Shown here: positions 25,311-33,557 of the stretch, one piece after another
Layout of the letters: every line of letters starts with the position of its first letter
Position numbering within the stretch: the stretch's first letter is position 1
NCBI GenBank assembly: GCA_910587175.1
Contig: CAJULH010000008.1
Coordinates: 1 to 53,744 of the forward strand
From: Candidatus Gastranaerophilales bacterium
GTDB lineage: Bacteria > Cyanobacteriota > Vampirovibrionia > Gastranaerophilales > Gastranaerophilaceae
Length of the DNA stretch: 53,744 nucleotides
Direction: 5' to 3'
The notes under the pieces: generated by a model
Databases searched by the model: none
Told to the model about the DNA's origin: nothing
The model's input: only the letters and a program-made list of their open reading frames with translations
Made by a program: the position numbers and the translations under genes

Positions 25311-25766
25311 ATGAGAAAAATTGAACTTTTGTTTTTAATTATAATAACTATACTATTGGGTTCTCTCTATACACTTATCTTGCAAAACGAGCAGAATATT
25401 AAACTTGCAAAAGACTATGTGGTTTCTGTCTTTAAAAAAGATATAAATAAAAAGCCGGAGCAGACTTCTGCGCAAAATAGTTACTGGGCGCCTTATATGA
25501 AAAATCTTGAGAAAACAATCAAGACAAATTGGAACCCGCCAAAGTCGGAAGCTTCAAAAAGGGTGGTTGTTGTATTTAAAATAAACAAGCAAGGAGAGCT
25601 TTTGGCGCTTAAAATACTGCAATCTTCAAATGATGAAGAAGCGGATAAGGCGGCACTTAAAGCTGTAAGGATAACTTCGCCCTTTAAACCGCTGCCAGAA
25701 CAATTTGAGGGTCGAAATATAGATATCGAATTTACTTTTGACTATAACGTTTTGAGTAAAAAATAA
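25311..25766 (+). CDS. TonB/TolA C-terminal domain protein
   Basis: 151 aa from the ATG at 25311; the open frame continues upstream to 25233, overlapping the divergent gene, which is less likely. One N-terminal membrane helix (RKIELLFLIIITILLGSLY) leads to a short Lys/Gln linker. The TonB/TolA-type domain runs from about residue 60: WAPYMKNLEKTIKTNWNPP, VVVVFKINKQGELLALKIL, SSNDEEADKAALKAVR and PFKPLPE. It should link inner-membrane energy or division machinery to the outer envelope. It lacks the Pro-rich spacer of classical TonB, so its periplasmic reach is short. No ExbB/ExbD genes are nearby. Confidence 0.82.
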   Translation: MRKIELLFLIIITILLGSLYTLILQNEQNIKLAKDYVVSVFKKDINKKPEQTSAQNSYWAPYMKNLEKTIKTNWNPPKSEASKRVVVVFKINKQGELLALKILQSSNDEEADKAALKAVRITSPFKPLPEQFEGRNIDIEFTFDYNVLSKK

Positions 25767-25780
25767 GCAATATTCATATA

Positions 25781-26056
25781 TTGCAAGCAAATGTGGTAGA
25801 ATATTTTTTATGGATATATGAAAAGGTTGAAGAATTCAAAGTTCAAAATTGTTTTTTGCTAAGGCAAATTTTAACGACACTAATTACGGTGCTTTCCGGT
25901 GGAATTGCAGGGTTGTTTTTTGCACAAGATTCATCTTTAAAATATCTCTTTATTTCTATTGGAATATTTTTCCTTATAATTTTTGTAAAAACATTTCAAA
26001 AAAATAATATTGAGCTTAATGGGTATTTATACAAAGGAAGGGCTTTAAAAAAATGA
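25781..26056 (+). CDS. Small two-helix membrane protein of unknown function
   Basis: 91 aa from a TTG; a GTG four codons later is also possible and no ATG is available. A polar N-terminus (VVEYFLWIYEKVEEFKVQN) precedes two predicted membrane helices (about 30-50 and 54-72) and a basic tail. No family is recognised. It starts 14 nt after the TonB-like gene and overlaps the next small gene by ATGA. The three therefore form a tight operon of small membrane proteins. Confidence 0.55.
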   Translation: MQANVVEYFLWIYEKVEEFKVQNCFLLRQILTTLITVLSGGIAGLFFAQDSSLKYLFISIGIFFLIIFVKTFQKNNIELNGYLYKGRALKK

Positions 26057-26175
26057 GTACATTTGATATAGTGGGTCGCATAATTGAAGGTGTCGCAATT
26101 ATTGTATTGCTTGTTGCAATTCCGTATATGGCACATCTTTTAACTCCCCCTGCTGAGCCTAAGGATGAAAAATAA
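26053..26175 (+). CDS. 40-aa single-helix membrane peptide
   Basis: MSTFDIVGRIIEG, one hydrophobic helix (VAIIVLLVAIPYMAHLL), then a short Pro/Lys/Glu tail. Its ATG sits inside the stop of the preceding frame (ATGA), a sign of translational coupling. A terminator follows 15 nt after the stop. Function is unknown. It could be an accessory subunit or a regulator of the neighbouring membrane proteins. Confidence 0.6.
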   Translation: MSTFDIVGRIIEGVAIIVLLVAIPYMAHLLTPPAEPKDEK

Positions 26176-26190
26176 GCATATAATTATAAT

Positions 26191-26247
26191 AAAGCATTCC
26201 TCGCTTTGGCTTTATCGTAGTATTGCCGCATAAAGGAATGCTTTTTA
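26191..26247 (+). terminator. Terminator of the small membrane-protein operon
   Basis: AAAGCATTCCT pairs perfectly with AGGAATGCTTT across a long loop of about 32 nt, followed by TTTAAATTTTTT. It may also serve the convergent gene on the other strand. Confidence 0.75.
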
Positions 26248-26260
26248 AATTTTTTAAATT

Positions 26261-26743
26261 TTATTCCACAAACACATTTTGAAAAGCAAACCGCATTTCT
26301 TTTTTTCTTGCGTGTTTATATTTTATTGGGTTTTGAAGCGCTTTTGTAAAATCGTAAAGTTCATTTTTGCATTGAACTAAATCCTTAAATACTTCAAGGT
26401 TTTCCATATTTAAATTATCAATGTTTGCACCTATTCTGAATACAAAGTCAGAGAATGTTTGTCCCTGTGCTTTGAATTCTTCCTCCTTATAAAGAGACGA
26501 TGCTTTTTTCAAAATTTCAATCTTTTCAATTGTCAAATTAACGCTCGACATCAAGTACCCAACATCAAACAAAGTGAGTTCAGGCATTCTTGCAAGGCTT
26601 TCAAAGTACTGCAGATTTTCTTTCTTTGCAGAGGAGATAATTTCATTGATTTCACTTTGTGAAAATCTGAAACCTGTCTGCATTTTGTTTTCTAAAGCAG
26701 TTAAATTCTTAAATACACGTTCAAAATAATTTTTTAAACCCAT
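26261..26743 (-). CDS. Hypothetical all-helical protein
   Basis: 160 aa, no recognised family. The sequence reads as a series of amphipathic helices (LKNYFERVFKNLTALENKM, FSQSEINEIISSAKKENLQY, ENLEVFKDLVQCKNELYDF) with a basic C-terminus. No signal peptide or membrane helix is seen. It stands alone, convergent with the small membrane-protein operon and divergent from cimA. Confidence 0.55.
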   Translation of the reverse strand: MGLKNYFERVFKNLTALENKMQTGFRFSQSEINEIISSAKKENLQYFESLARMPELTLFDVGYLMSSVNLTIEKIEILKKASSLYKEEEFKAQGQTFSDFVFRIGANIDNLNMENLEVFKDLVQCKNELYDFTKALQNPIKYKHARKKEMRFAFQNVFVE

Positions 26744-26878
26744 TTTTAATTCTAACCTATTAAAATTTCCACTTCCTATGTATTAATAAACAATTTTTGA
26801 AAGTAAAAATTGCCTAAAATTTTTAAATTTTTACAAATATTTAATTTTATGTTAATAATGAAACTATGAGGGCAATCT

Positions 26879-28498
26879 ATGAGACACATTGAAATTTACG
26901 ATACAACACTTAGAGACGGTGCGCAGTCTGAGGGGATAAACTATTCTGTTTCAGATAAACTTAAAATAATTAAAAAGCTGGATAATCTTGGTGTGCAATA
27001 TATTGAAGCAGGCTGGCCGGGGGCAAACCCCGTGGATAACGAAGTATTTGACCAGATTGATTACGGTGCACTAAAAAATGCCCGGATTGCCGCCTTTGGC
27101 TGCACAAGAAAGCCAAATACTGACGAAGCGGATGATAATGTATTAAGGATGCTTGTAAATTCAAAGGCAAAGATTATTACAATCTTTGGAAAAGCTTGGG
27201 ATTTTCAGGTAACTGAGGCTCTAAATACTACGCTTGAAGAAAATTTAAACATGATAAAAGGGTCAATTTGTTATTTGATTGAAAATGACAAAGAAGTGTT
27301 TTTTGATTGTGAGCATTTCTTTGACGGATATAAGGCAAATCCTGAATATGCACTGAATGTTGTAAAAACAGCGCACGATGCCGGAGCAAAAAGAATTATT
27401 CTTTGTGATACAAACGGCGGATGTATAAATAATGAAATTTATAAGATTACAAGAAATATTGTGAGTGAAATACCTTCTGCTTTAATAGGTATCCATGCCC
27501 ATAATGATTCGGATTTAGCTATTGCAAATTCTCTTGCAAGCGTTGATGCCGGCGCATCCCATGTACAGGGGTGTATGAACGGTTATGGCGAACGATGCGG
27601 AAACACAAATCTCTGTTCTTTGATTCCAAACCTTCAGCTAAAGCGCGAGTTTGATGTAATAGGAGAAAATATCTCAAAATTATCCGATACCGCAAGACAG
27701 ATTGCAGAAATTTCAAATAAATCTCTGAATGCTTCAATGCCATATGTTGGGAGAAGTGCTTTTGCACATAAAGCAGGGGTGCATGCAAGTGGGGTAAGAA
27801 AAAATTCACAAACTTACGAGCATATTGATCCTTCTGTAGTTGGCAATATGAGGCGTTTTTTAATATCAGACCAGGCAGGAAGCGCGTCTATCAAGGAAAG
27901 GCTCGACAGTCTGAAATTTGTGCAGGATGTGTCTGATGAGGACATTAAAAAAATAATTGATGAAATTAAAAAGCTTGAATGGCAGGGTTTTGCATTTGAA
28001 GGGGCTGATGCCAGCTTTGAAATTCTTGTTATGAAAGTTTTAAACAGACAGCCTAATTTCTTCAATATTCTTGGTTTCAGGGTAATTGGCGATACAATAA
28101 GCCTTTCTGAAACAGGTGCTGACAAAAGAACAATCAGTGAAGCTTCCGTAAAAATAGAAATCGATGGTGAAATTATTCATACAGTGTCAGAAGGAGATGG
28201 TCCTGTAAATGCTCTGGATAAGGCTTTAAGAAAAGCGATTGTTGAAAAATATCCGGAAGTTCTTCATTTTAAGCTGGATGATTTTAAGGTTCGTATTTTG
28301 GATTCAAAAGCCGCTACTGCTGCACCTGTAAGGGTTACAATTGAAAGCTCAGATGGAATACACAAGTGGGATACTGTTGGTGTGAGTGAAAACATCATAG
28401 AGGCTTCGTATGGGGCTATTGTAGACAGTATCTATTACGGGCTTATTTTGCAGGGCGCAAAGAGTATAACACCTGTGCAAAATGCAGTTTCTATATAG
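26879..28498 (+). CDS. cimA: (R)-citramalate synthase
   Basis: Condenses pyruvate and acetyl-CoA to citramalate, the threonine-independent route to isoleucine. 539 aa, usual for the CimA/LeuA-like class. The HMGL-like barrel starts with IEIYDTTLRDGAQSEG (residues 3-18), and metal-binding HAHNDSDLAIAN lies near 205. GxCGER appears as NGYGERCGN near 233. The C-terminal LeuA-type regulatory dimer domain covers about 400-535. DGAQSEG and the domain arrangement separate it from 2-isopropylmalate synthase. GAGGG lies about 7 nt before the ATG. A weak promoter (TTTACA-N17-TAATAA, 26830-26858) is possible. Confidence 0.92.
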   Translation: MRHIEIYDTTLRDGAQSEGINYSVSDKLKIIKKLDNLGVQYIEAGWPGANPVDNEVFDQIDYGALKNARIAAFGCTRKPNTDEADDNVLRMLVNSKAKIITIFGKAWDFQVTEALNTTLEENLNMIKGSICYLIENDKEVFFDCEHFFDGYKANPEYALNVVKTAHDAGAKRIILCDTNGGCINNEIYKITRNIVSEIPSALIGIHAHNDSDLAIANSLASVDAGASHVQGCMNGYGERCGNTNLCSLIPNLQLKREFDVIGENISKLSDTARQIAEISNKSLNASMPYVGRSAFAHKAGVHASGVRKNSQTYEHIDPSVVGNMRRFLISDQAGSASIKERLDSLKFVQDVSDEDIKKIIDEIKKLEWQGFAFEGADASFEILVMKVLNRQPNFFNILGFRVIGDTISLSETGADKRTISEASVKIEIDGEIIHTVSEGDGPVNALDKALRKAIVEKYPEVLHFKLDDFKVRILDSKAATAAPVRVTIESSDGIHKWDTVGVSENIIEASYGAIVDSIYYGLILQGAKSITPVQNAVSI

Positions 28499-28540
28499 TT
28501 TTAGCGAATGCTGACTTTTAATTACCCTTTCGGGCGTTAA

Positions 28541-28562
28541 ATATTAGACAGGTGTCTAATAT
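28541..28562. promoter_or_regulatory. Perfect 22-bp palindrome, candidate operator
   Basis: ATATTAGACA-GG-TGTCTAATAT lies 35 nt before the hybrid-kinase start. Its size and symmetry are those of TetR-type operators. No T-tract follows, so it is not an intrinsic terminator. No TetR gene is in the window. Confidence 0.65.
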
Positions 28563-28597
28563 CAAACATACTATGCTTTTATTATTCTAATAAAGGT

Positions 28598-30145
28598 ATG
28601 AAGAATGTTTTGATAAAAACCGCAAATTCGAAGGATTTCAAAGAGATAGAGCATTTTTTAACATCAAAAGGTGTATCTGTTTGCTTTGAAAAACTGGATA
28701 TAAATAAAAAAGCTGCTTCAGATATAGCATTTTGCATACTTTGGGTAGATTTTGAAAATGAAGAAGAATTTATTCTTGCTAAAGATTTTGTAAATAATAA
28801 TAAAGATTTAAAAACCTTTGCATTGCTGAAAAACCACACAAAAACCTCTCTGTTAAATGCCCATAGCCTTGGGTGTTTTGCCTGCATCAATAAAATTTCC
28901 GATTTAAATGATGAGCTATTTAATGATTCTGATTCTGCAGCAAAAAAGAGGGATGAAATTAAAATTACCGATGAATTTGTCGGTACAAAGATTTTAATTG
29001 TGGATGATATTGTTGAAAATATCAAACTCTTAGAAGATGTTCTGGCTCCGTTTAAATTTGAATTTACAAGCTGTACAAGTCCCTCGCAAGCACTTGTAAA
29101 CATTGAAGAAGCCAGGTATGATTTAATCTTGCTTGATGTAATAATGCCTGAAATGGACGGTTTTCAGCTTGCAAGTGAAATAAGAGCATCTGAAGCTAAT
29201 GCGCAGACGCCTATTGTTTTTATCAGCGCGTCAAGCGAAAAACAGGATAAAATTGAAGGTTTTAATTTTGGTTCGCTTGCATATATCGAAAAACCAATTG
29301 ATCCCCAGACTGTGGTAGCGCAGATTTACGGGATATTAAAGGTAAGAAAATTGAATAATCAGCTTCTTCTTGAAAAAGAAAATTTCATAGCAATGCTGAC
29401 TCATGATTTAAAGACACCTATAAGGGCGCAGATTCAGGCTTTGGATTTGCTTTTAAAAGATTATTTCGGTGCACTTAATCCAAGACAAAGAGAAATAGTT
29501 AATGAGATTATGGCGTCTAATAAATATATGCAGAATATGGCTGAAAATGTACTTACAAACTATAAAACAGAAAATGGCAAATTAAAGATTCAAAAAACAA
29601 AAAATGATATCAAGGCAACAATCGAAAATACTGTTGAAAACCTGAAGTTTATAATTTCGCAAAAAAACCAGTCAATAAGGGTGTCATATAAAGGCATTGA
29701 AGACACTACAGCTTATTATGATGACATTGAAATAAAAAGGGTGCTCTCAAATTTAATAGTTAATGCTTCAGAATACAGTTTTGATAATTCAACAATCGAT
29801 ATTATTGTAGAAAAGAAAGACAATAATTTTAAAATCACTGTTTCTGATACCGGTCTTGGAATTCAGCAGAGCGATATTAATACGCTCTTTCAAAAATATT
29901 CCACGAATTCTAAAGATTATAGAAAGGTGGGGACCGGGCTTGGGCTTTATATATGTCGTGCAATAGTAAATGCCCACGGTGGAAATATTGAAGCTTCCCA
30001 GCCAAAAGATGGCGGAATGAGCTTTAGTTTTACTATCAATTTGGATTTACCCTTGGATAAAAAGTTGAATTTGTCTGCAAACAGTGACATTGGAAATATA
30101 AATAAATCCTCCGATATCAATAATTCCAATGACATAGAAGATTAG
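28598..30145 (+). CDS. Soluble hybrid kinase: receiver domain followed by histidine kinase
   Basis: 515 aa, no membrane helix. Residues 1-110 look like a degenerate receiver-like fold (VLIKTANSKDFKEIEHF), without the phosphorylation aspartate. A true receiver domain spans 130-247: acidic pair Asp136/137, phosphoacceptor Asp180 in LLLDVIMPEMDG, Ser210 and Lys232 in EKP. The HisKA helix starts near 262, with the phospho-His269 in LTHDLKTPIRA. The HATPase domain covers about 320-490 (VNASEYS, DTGLGI, GTGLGLYICR). The C-terminus is Asn/Ser-rich. Having the receiver before the kinase suggests the kinase is controlled by phosphotransfer from another protein, not by its own sensor. A palindromic operator lies just upstream. 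Confidence 0.9.
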   Translation: MKNVLIKTANSKDFKEIEHFLTSKGVSVCFEKLDINKKAASDIAFCILWVDFENEEEFILAKDFVNNNKDLKTFALLKNHTKTSLLNAHSLGCFACINKISDLNDELFNDSDSAAKKRDEIKITDEFVGTKILIVDDIVENIKLLEDVLAPFKFEFTSCTSPSQALVNIEEARYDLILLDVIMPEMDGFQLASEIRASEANAQTPIVFISASSEKQDKIEGFNFGSLAYIEKPIDPQTVVAQIYGILKVRKLNNQLLLEKENFIAMLTHDLKTPIRAQIQALDLLLKDYFGALNPRQREIVNEIMASNKYMQNMAENVLTNYKTENGKLKIQKTKNDIKATIENTVENLKFIISQKNQSIRVSYKGIEDTTAYYDDIEIKRVLSNLIVNASEYSFDNSTIDIIVEKKDNNFKITVSDTGLGIQQSDINTLFQKYSTNSKDYRKVGTGLGLYICRAIVNAHGGNIEASQPKDGGMSFSFTINLDLPLDKKLNLSANSDIGNINKSSDINNSNDIED

Positions 30146-30155
30146 ATAAAAATAT

Positions 30156-30205
30156 CCCCTTTTATCGGGGAGGCATTTTGTCCGGAGCTCCCAAACTCTC
30201 CGGGC
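30156..30205 (+). terminator. Tandem hairpins after the hybrid kinase
   Basis: CCCC-TTTTATC-GGGG is followed by CCGGAG / CTCCGG with a 10-nt loop. T-tracts are poor (CATTTTG, CAATTT), so termination is plausible but not strong. The next gene is convergent. Confidence 0.45.
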
Positions 30206-30259
30206 AATTTAGCCTATGTGAATTTTGATTATTTGGCAATATTTTACTGTAATTTAGCT

Positions 30260-30955
30260 TTAATATAGCCTTATAATTTTTTCTATGGATTTTTCTGCAA
30301 GTTCACACATTTTATTAAGTTCATCCCTTGTAAAGGTTTCACCTTCAGCGGTTGCCTGAAATTCAATAATTTTGCCGCTTTTTGTCATCACTATATTTGC
30401 ATCCACATCCGTGCTTGAATCTTCTTCATAGCACAAATCTGTAATGATTTCACCGTTTCTAATGCCTACAGAAATTGCACCGATTGGCTCAATAATAGGA
30501 TTTTCCGCTAATTCGCCGGTCTTTAAAAGTTTATCTATAAGCTCCTTTAGAGCAACATATGCACCGCAAATTGAGGCTACTCTTGTGCCTCCGTCTGCCT
30601 GGAGCACATCTGCATCAATTGTAATGGTTTTTTCTTTAAGCTTTTCCAGATTTACGCAGGCTCTTATGCTTCTTCCGATTAATCTTTGAATTTCCTGGGT
30701 TCTGCCTGAAAGTTTTGTTCTTTCCCTTTGGCAGCGTACATTTGTGGAGCTTGGTAAAAGTGAATATTCTGCAGTTATCCATCCTGAAGTTTCATCTTTT
30801 GGCATCCATTTTGGCTTAACGTTTTCAACGCTTGCGCACACAAGTACTTTTGTATCGCCAAATTCAACAAGGACAGAACCCGGGGCGTGTTTTGTATAAC
30901 CTTTTGTAAATTTTACTTTTCTTATTTCGTCATTCTGTCTGCCGTCTGTGCGCAT
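30260..30955 (-). CDS. rph: Ribonuclease PH
   Basis: Phosphorolytic 3'-to-5' exoribonuclease that trims tRNA 3' ends. 231 aa, about the family length. The N-terminus is MRTDGRQNDEIRKVKFT. A conserved loop follows: GSVLVEFGDTKVLVCASVE. SGRTQEIQRLIGRSIRA contains the phosphate-binding Arg residues, and DADVLQADGGTRVASICGAYVAL follows near 117. No mutations at recognised active-site motifs are seen. It is transcribed alone toward the hybrid kinase. Confidence 0.96.
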   Translation of the reverse strand: MRTDGRQNDEIRKVKFTKGYTKHAPGSVLVEFGDTKVLVCASVENVKPKWMPKDETSGWITAEYSLLPSSTNVRCQRERTKLSGRTQEIQRLIGRSIRACVNLEKLKEKTITIDADVLQADGGTRVASICGAYVALKELIDKLLKTGELAENPIIEPIGAISVGIRNGEIITDLCYEEDSSTDVDANIVMTKSGKIIEFQATAEGETFTRDELNKMCELAEKSIEKIIRLY

Positions 30956-31133
30956 GTTTTTCTCCCCCTTGTAACTTTAAAACTTTTTAATAAATTATAC
31001 CACAAAGCGCCATCCGTTCGGGCAATTTTTTCAGAATGCACTATGTTGAAAAGATTGTAGTTTCTACCAATTAAACAAGGATGCAGGTTTTATATAATGT
31101 TTTTATAAATCCTCAACTCTTCTGATTGCTTTG

Positions 31134-31184
31134 CCCTTCTTGTTTTATTTTTATCTTAAAAATCCAACAAGAAGGGTTGTTTTT
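31134..31184 (+). terminator. Long hairpin with T-tract; terminator or 3' end of a small RNA
   Basis: CCCTTCTTGTT pairs perfectly with AACAAGAAGGG; inside, ATTTTTA pairs with TAAAAAT. The tail is TTGTTTTT. It points along the plus strand, where no protein gene precedes it; both flanking genes are on the minus strand. Confidence 0.7.
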
Positions 31185-31258
31185 GGGAGCGCAAGCCTGA
31201 GCGTAATCTATTAATTACACAGGTGAAAAAGTACAAAGCCAGGGCGCAACATTGGGCA

Positions 31259-31390
31259 TTTCTGTGTGAAAATATTTGCAAAAGAAGACCGTTGCAAAGT
31301 ATCACGCGTTAATTCATCAAAGCCTGTTAAGATGTGCAACAGACCGCCCTGTCTTCGATGTGAATATTTTTCACACAGAAACACGGGCGG
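31259..31390. repeat. Nested inverted repeats with a competing pairing
   Basis: Outer arms TTTCTGTGTGAAAATATT (31259-31276) and AATATTTTTCACACAGAAA (31363-31381) match except for one extra T. Inside them GAAGAC/GTCTTC (31284, 31351) and GTTGC/GCAAC (31291, 31336) nest in order, giving a fold of about 120 nt. CCGCCC (31344-31349) can alternatively pair with GGGCGG (31385-31390), which would break the outer stem. It lies in the 3' untranslated region of the minus-strand Skp gene. Confidence 0.7.
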
Positions 31391-31399
31391 ATTGAAACT

Positions 31400-31870
31400 T
31401 TATTTTATCCCTTCTTCAACTATATTTGTAATGTCTTCTCCGCCGTACAGCACTCCTCTTTTTGAAAGCACAAGCGAATATCCGAGCGTTCTTGCTTTTT
31501 CCTGAATTTTTGCATTTATTGAACTGTCTATTTCTTTAATCTTGCTTGAATAATATTGTTCAATTTCAGCCTTTCTTGCCTTGTACTCTGCATTATACTT
31601 TTGCTGCAGCTCTGCTCTTTTTGCATCGTTTTTTTCAAGTGCCGTATTTTCCCTTGCTGTCCGCATAAAATCTTGCAGTTCTTTTGTTTTTTGTGTCTGA
31701 TATTTTTTTAGCTCCATATATTTTTGTGAGCTTTTTGCAATTTTATCATAATCTACGACTGCAATATTGCAGCTTTCCAAAGGGTTATTATCGCAAAATG
31801 CCGGAAGCATAGGGATTGTAAACATAAGCAGTGTCATTAAAGTTTTAACAATGATTTTAATATCTTTCAT
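31400..31870 (-). CDS. Periplasmic chaperone, Skp/OmpH family
   Basis: Holds unfolded outer-membrane proteins in the periplasm. 156 aa. A signal peptide covers about 1-26 (KDIKIIVKTLMTLLMFTIPMLP then AFC-D). A first beta strand NIAVVDYDKI is followed by a long charged coiled-coil (about 45-125), including QKTKELQDFMRTARENTALEK and AEIEQYYSSKIKEID. The closing strands are YSLVLSKRGVLYGG and ITNIVEEGI. These features, and the length, fit the family. Its presence argues for an outer membrane. A complex hairpin region forms its 3' flank. Confidence 0.88.
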   Translation of the reverse strand: MKDIKIIVKTLMTLLMFTIPMLPAFCDNNPLESCNIAVVDYDKIAKSSQKYMELKKYQTQKTKELQDFMRTARENTALEKNDAKRAELQQKYNAEYKARKAEIEQYYSSKIKEIDSSINAKIQEKARTLGYSLVLSKRGVLYGGEDITNIVEEGIK

Positions 31871-32038
31871 TTTTTTCTCCCGAATCTGTCTGTTGAAAAT
31901 TTATATTGCAGTTAAAATTTAAAATAAAATATAAATTTTTGCCATTGTCTTTTTGGCTAGTGCCTGTTAACCTTATGACGATATAAGTTTGCACTTAGTT
32001 GATTTTGTTGATATATTCAAGTAGAGAAGTTTTAAAAA

Positions 32039-32968
32039 ATGTTTAGAAAAATTATTCAATCTTTTTTTGTTTTTATAATTTTTGCCGCCGCCGCTTTTAT
32101 TGATGCCCGGTTTATTGAGCCCAATTTACTCTTGGTTAAGAATGAAAGTTTGTATTTGCCAAATTGGGATGAAAAATTGAACGGTTTAAGGGTTGCGGTA
32201 GTTTCGGATATGCATATCGGCACAAAAACTGTGAATTTAAAAAAGCTTGAAAAAATTGCGGCAAAGGTTAATAAAAACAATCCTGATTTGATAGTCTTCC
32301 TTGGAGATTTTGATTCTAAAACAATTAAAAGTTCCAAATACACAAACAAGGAACTTTCAGATATTTTCAAGCGTTTTAAAGCGCGCTATGGTGTATTTTC
32401 AATTCTTGGAAACCATGATTATCATTCACCCGGACCGAATGATATAAAAACGTTTTTAAACAACGCCAATGTTAAGGTTTTGGAAAATACTTCAGATTAT
32501 ATTTATGCAAATGACTGTAGGATAAAAATTATCGGATTTAAGGATTTATGGTATTTTAATCTTGATCCTAAAAAGTTGGTTGGAAGGGTTGCTTCCCCGG
32601 CTATAGTTCTTATGCATAATCCGGATTCTTTTGTCGAAATGCCAAAAGCGGTGAGTCTCAGTTTAAGTGGTCATACCCATGGCGGGGAAATTGTTTTACC
32701 ATTTTTGGGTTCACCGATTGTTCCTTCCGAATACGGTCAAAGGTATAGAAAAGGACATATTATTGAAGGTGGAAAACATTTGTATGTATCGGGTGGGGTC
32801 GCAACTTTGAGCGGTTTTAGGCTTTTGAATCCTCCTGAAATATCTATCCTTACTTTATTTGCGCAGAATGACAAAACAAAAATATTAAATACAAAACCCA
32901 GAAAAGGTTTTACAAAAAAGCATTGGAAAAAGAGTATAGAAATTTTGCGCAATATTAGAATGCTGTAA
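32039..32968 (+). CDS. Membrane-anchored metallophosphoesterase (YkuE/YaeI-like)
   Basis: 309 aa. An N-terminal membrane anchor (about 5-24) precedes a calcineurin-like phosphoesterase domain. Metal-binding motifs are in order: VVSDMHI (Asp57, His59), FLGDFDS (Asp90), LGNHDYH (Asn125, His126) and a C-terminal SGHTHGGEI. The ending PFLGSPIVPSEYGQRYRKG, then VSGGVATL, is typical of YkuE/YaeI enzymes that act on lipid-linked or envelope phosphodiesters. The substrate is not determined. The C-terminal tail is Lys-rich. Confidence 0.9.
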   Translation: MFRKIIQSFFVFIIFAAAAFIDARFIEPNLLLVKNESLYLPNWDEKLNGLRVAVVSDMHIGTKTVNLKKLEKIAAKVNKNNPDLIVFLGDFDSKTIKSSKYTNKELSDIFKRFKARYGVFSILGNHDYHSPGPNDIKTFLNNANVKVLENTSDYIYANDCRIKIIGFKDLWYFNLDPKKLVGRVASPAIVLMHNPDSFVEMPKAVSLSLSGHTHGGEIVLPFLGSPIVPSEYGQRYRKGHIIEGGKHLYVSGGVATLSGFRLLNPPEISILTLFAQNDKTKILNTKPRKGFTKKHWKKSIEILRNIRML

Positions 32969-32990
32969 GGCAGCCGGAATTTTGTAAAAT

Positions 32991-33467
32991 TTAAATCTGC
33001 TCTCTTTCCCTTGTCACATCAATCCATTCAATAGAGTTTGAATATTTTTCAAGTTCATCCAAATTCATTTCAATTGCACTGTTGGAGCTTCCTGCCGCAG
33101 GAAAAACTGTCTGAAATCTTTTTAGTGAATTATCCAAATAAACCTTTACACCTTCTTTGATTCCAAAAGGGCACACTCCGCCGACACTATGTCCTATCAA
33201 GGTTTCGGCTTCATTAAAAGAAAGCATCCTTGCTTTTGTGCCAAATTTTTCTTTATATTTTTTGTTATCAATTTTTACATCACCTGCGGTTAAAATTAAA
33301 ATCGGGCAATCTTCAAGATGAAAAGATAATGTCTTTGCAATGCGTGCAGGTTCGCAATTAAGAGCACGCGCTGCAAGTTCAACTGTGGCACTTGATTCTT
33401 TGAGCTCTATAATTTTATCTTCCATATTAAATTTTCTAAAATATTCTCTAACATTTTCAATTGACAT
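32991..33467 (-). CDS. YbaK/EbsC-family aminoacyl-tRNA deacylase
   Basis: 158 aa, single YbaK domain. Members clear mischarged tRNAs, most often Cys- or Ala-tRNA(Pro). Family residues include the Lys in ARIAKTLSFH, the loop LTAGDVKIDNKKYKEKFG and GHSVGGVCPFGI, and the late GSSNSAIEMN. There is no fusion to prolyl-tRNA synthetase, so it acts in trans. A strong terminator separates it from the hydrogenase genes upstream. Confidence 0.9.
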   Translation of the reverse strand: MSIENVREYFRKFNMEDKIIELKESSATVELAARALNCEPARIAKTLSFHLEDCPILILTAGDVKIDNKKYKEKFGTKARMLSFNEAETLIGHSVGGVCPFGIKEGVKVYLDNSLKRFQTVFPAAGSSNSAIEMNLDELEKYSNSIEWIDVTREREQI

Positions 33468-33485
33468 AAGGTTTTCCCTCTATAA

Positions 33486-33528
33486 AAAATCAGCCTTCCG
33501 TATTTTACAATAAAGAAAGGCTGATTTT
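33486..33528 (-). terminator. Terminator of the hydrogenase operon
   Basis: On the minus strand AAAATCAGCCTT pairs perfectly (12 bp) with AAGGCTGATTTT around a 19-nt loop and runs into TTTTTTA. Confidence 0.88.
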
Positions 33529-33557
33529 AATGTTATAAATTCAAAGCTTTAATCGGA

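Larger units (their letters stand above)
30956..31399. other. Structured 444-bp intergenic region
   Basis: No credible protein gene. It contains an orphan plus-strand hairpin-terminator (31134-31184), with a possible -10 box TATAAT at 31093-31098 in front of it. It also contains a large nested inverted repeat (31259-31390) next to the 3' end of the Skp gene. Both are listed separately. Confidence 0.6.
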
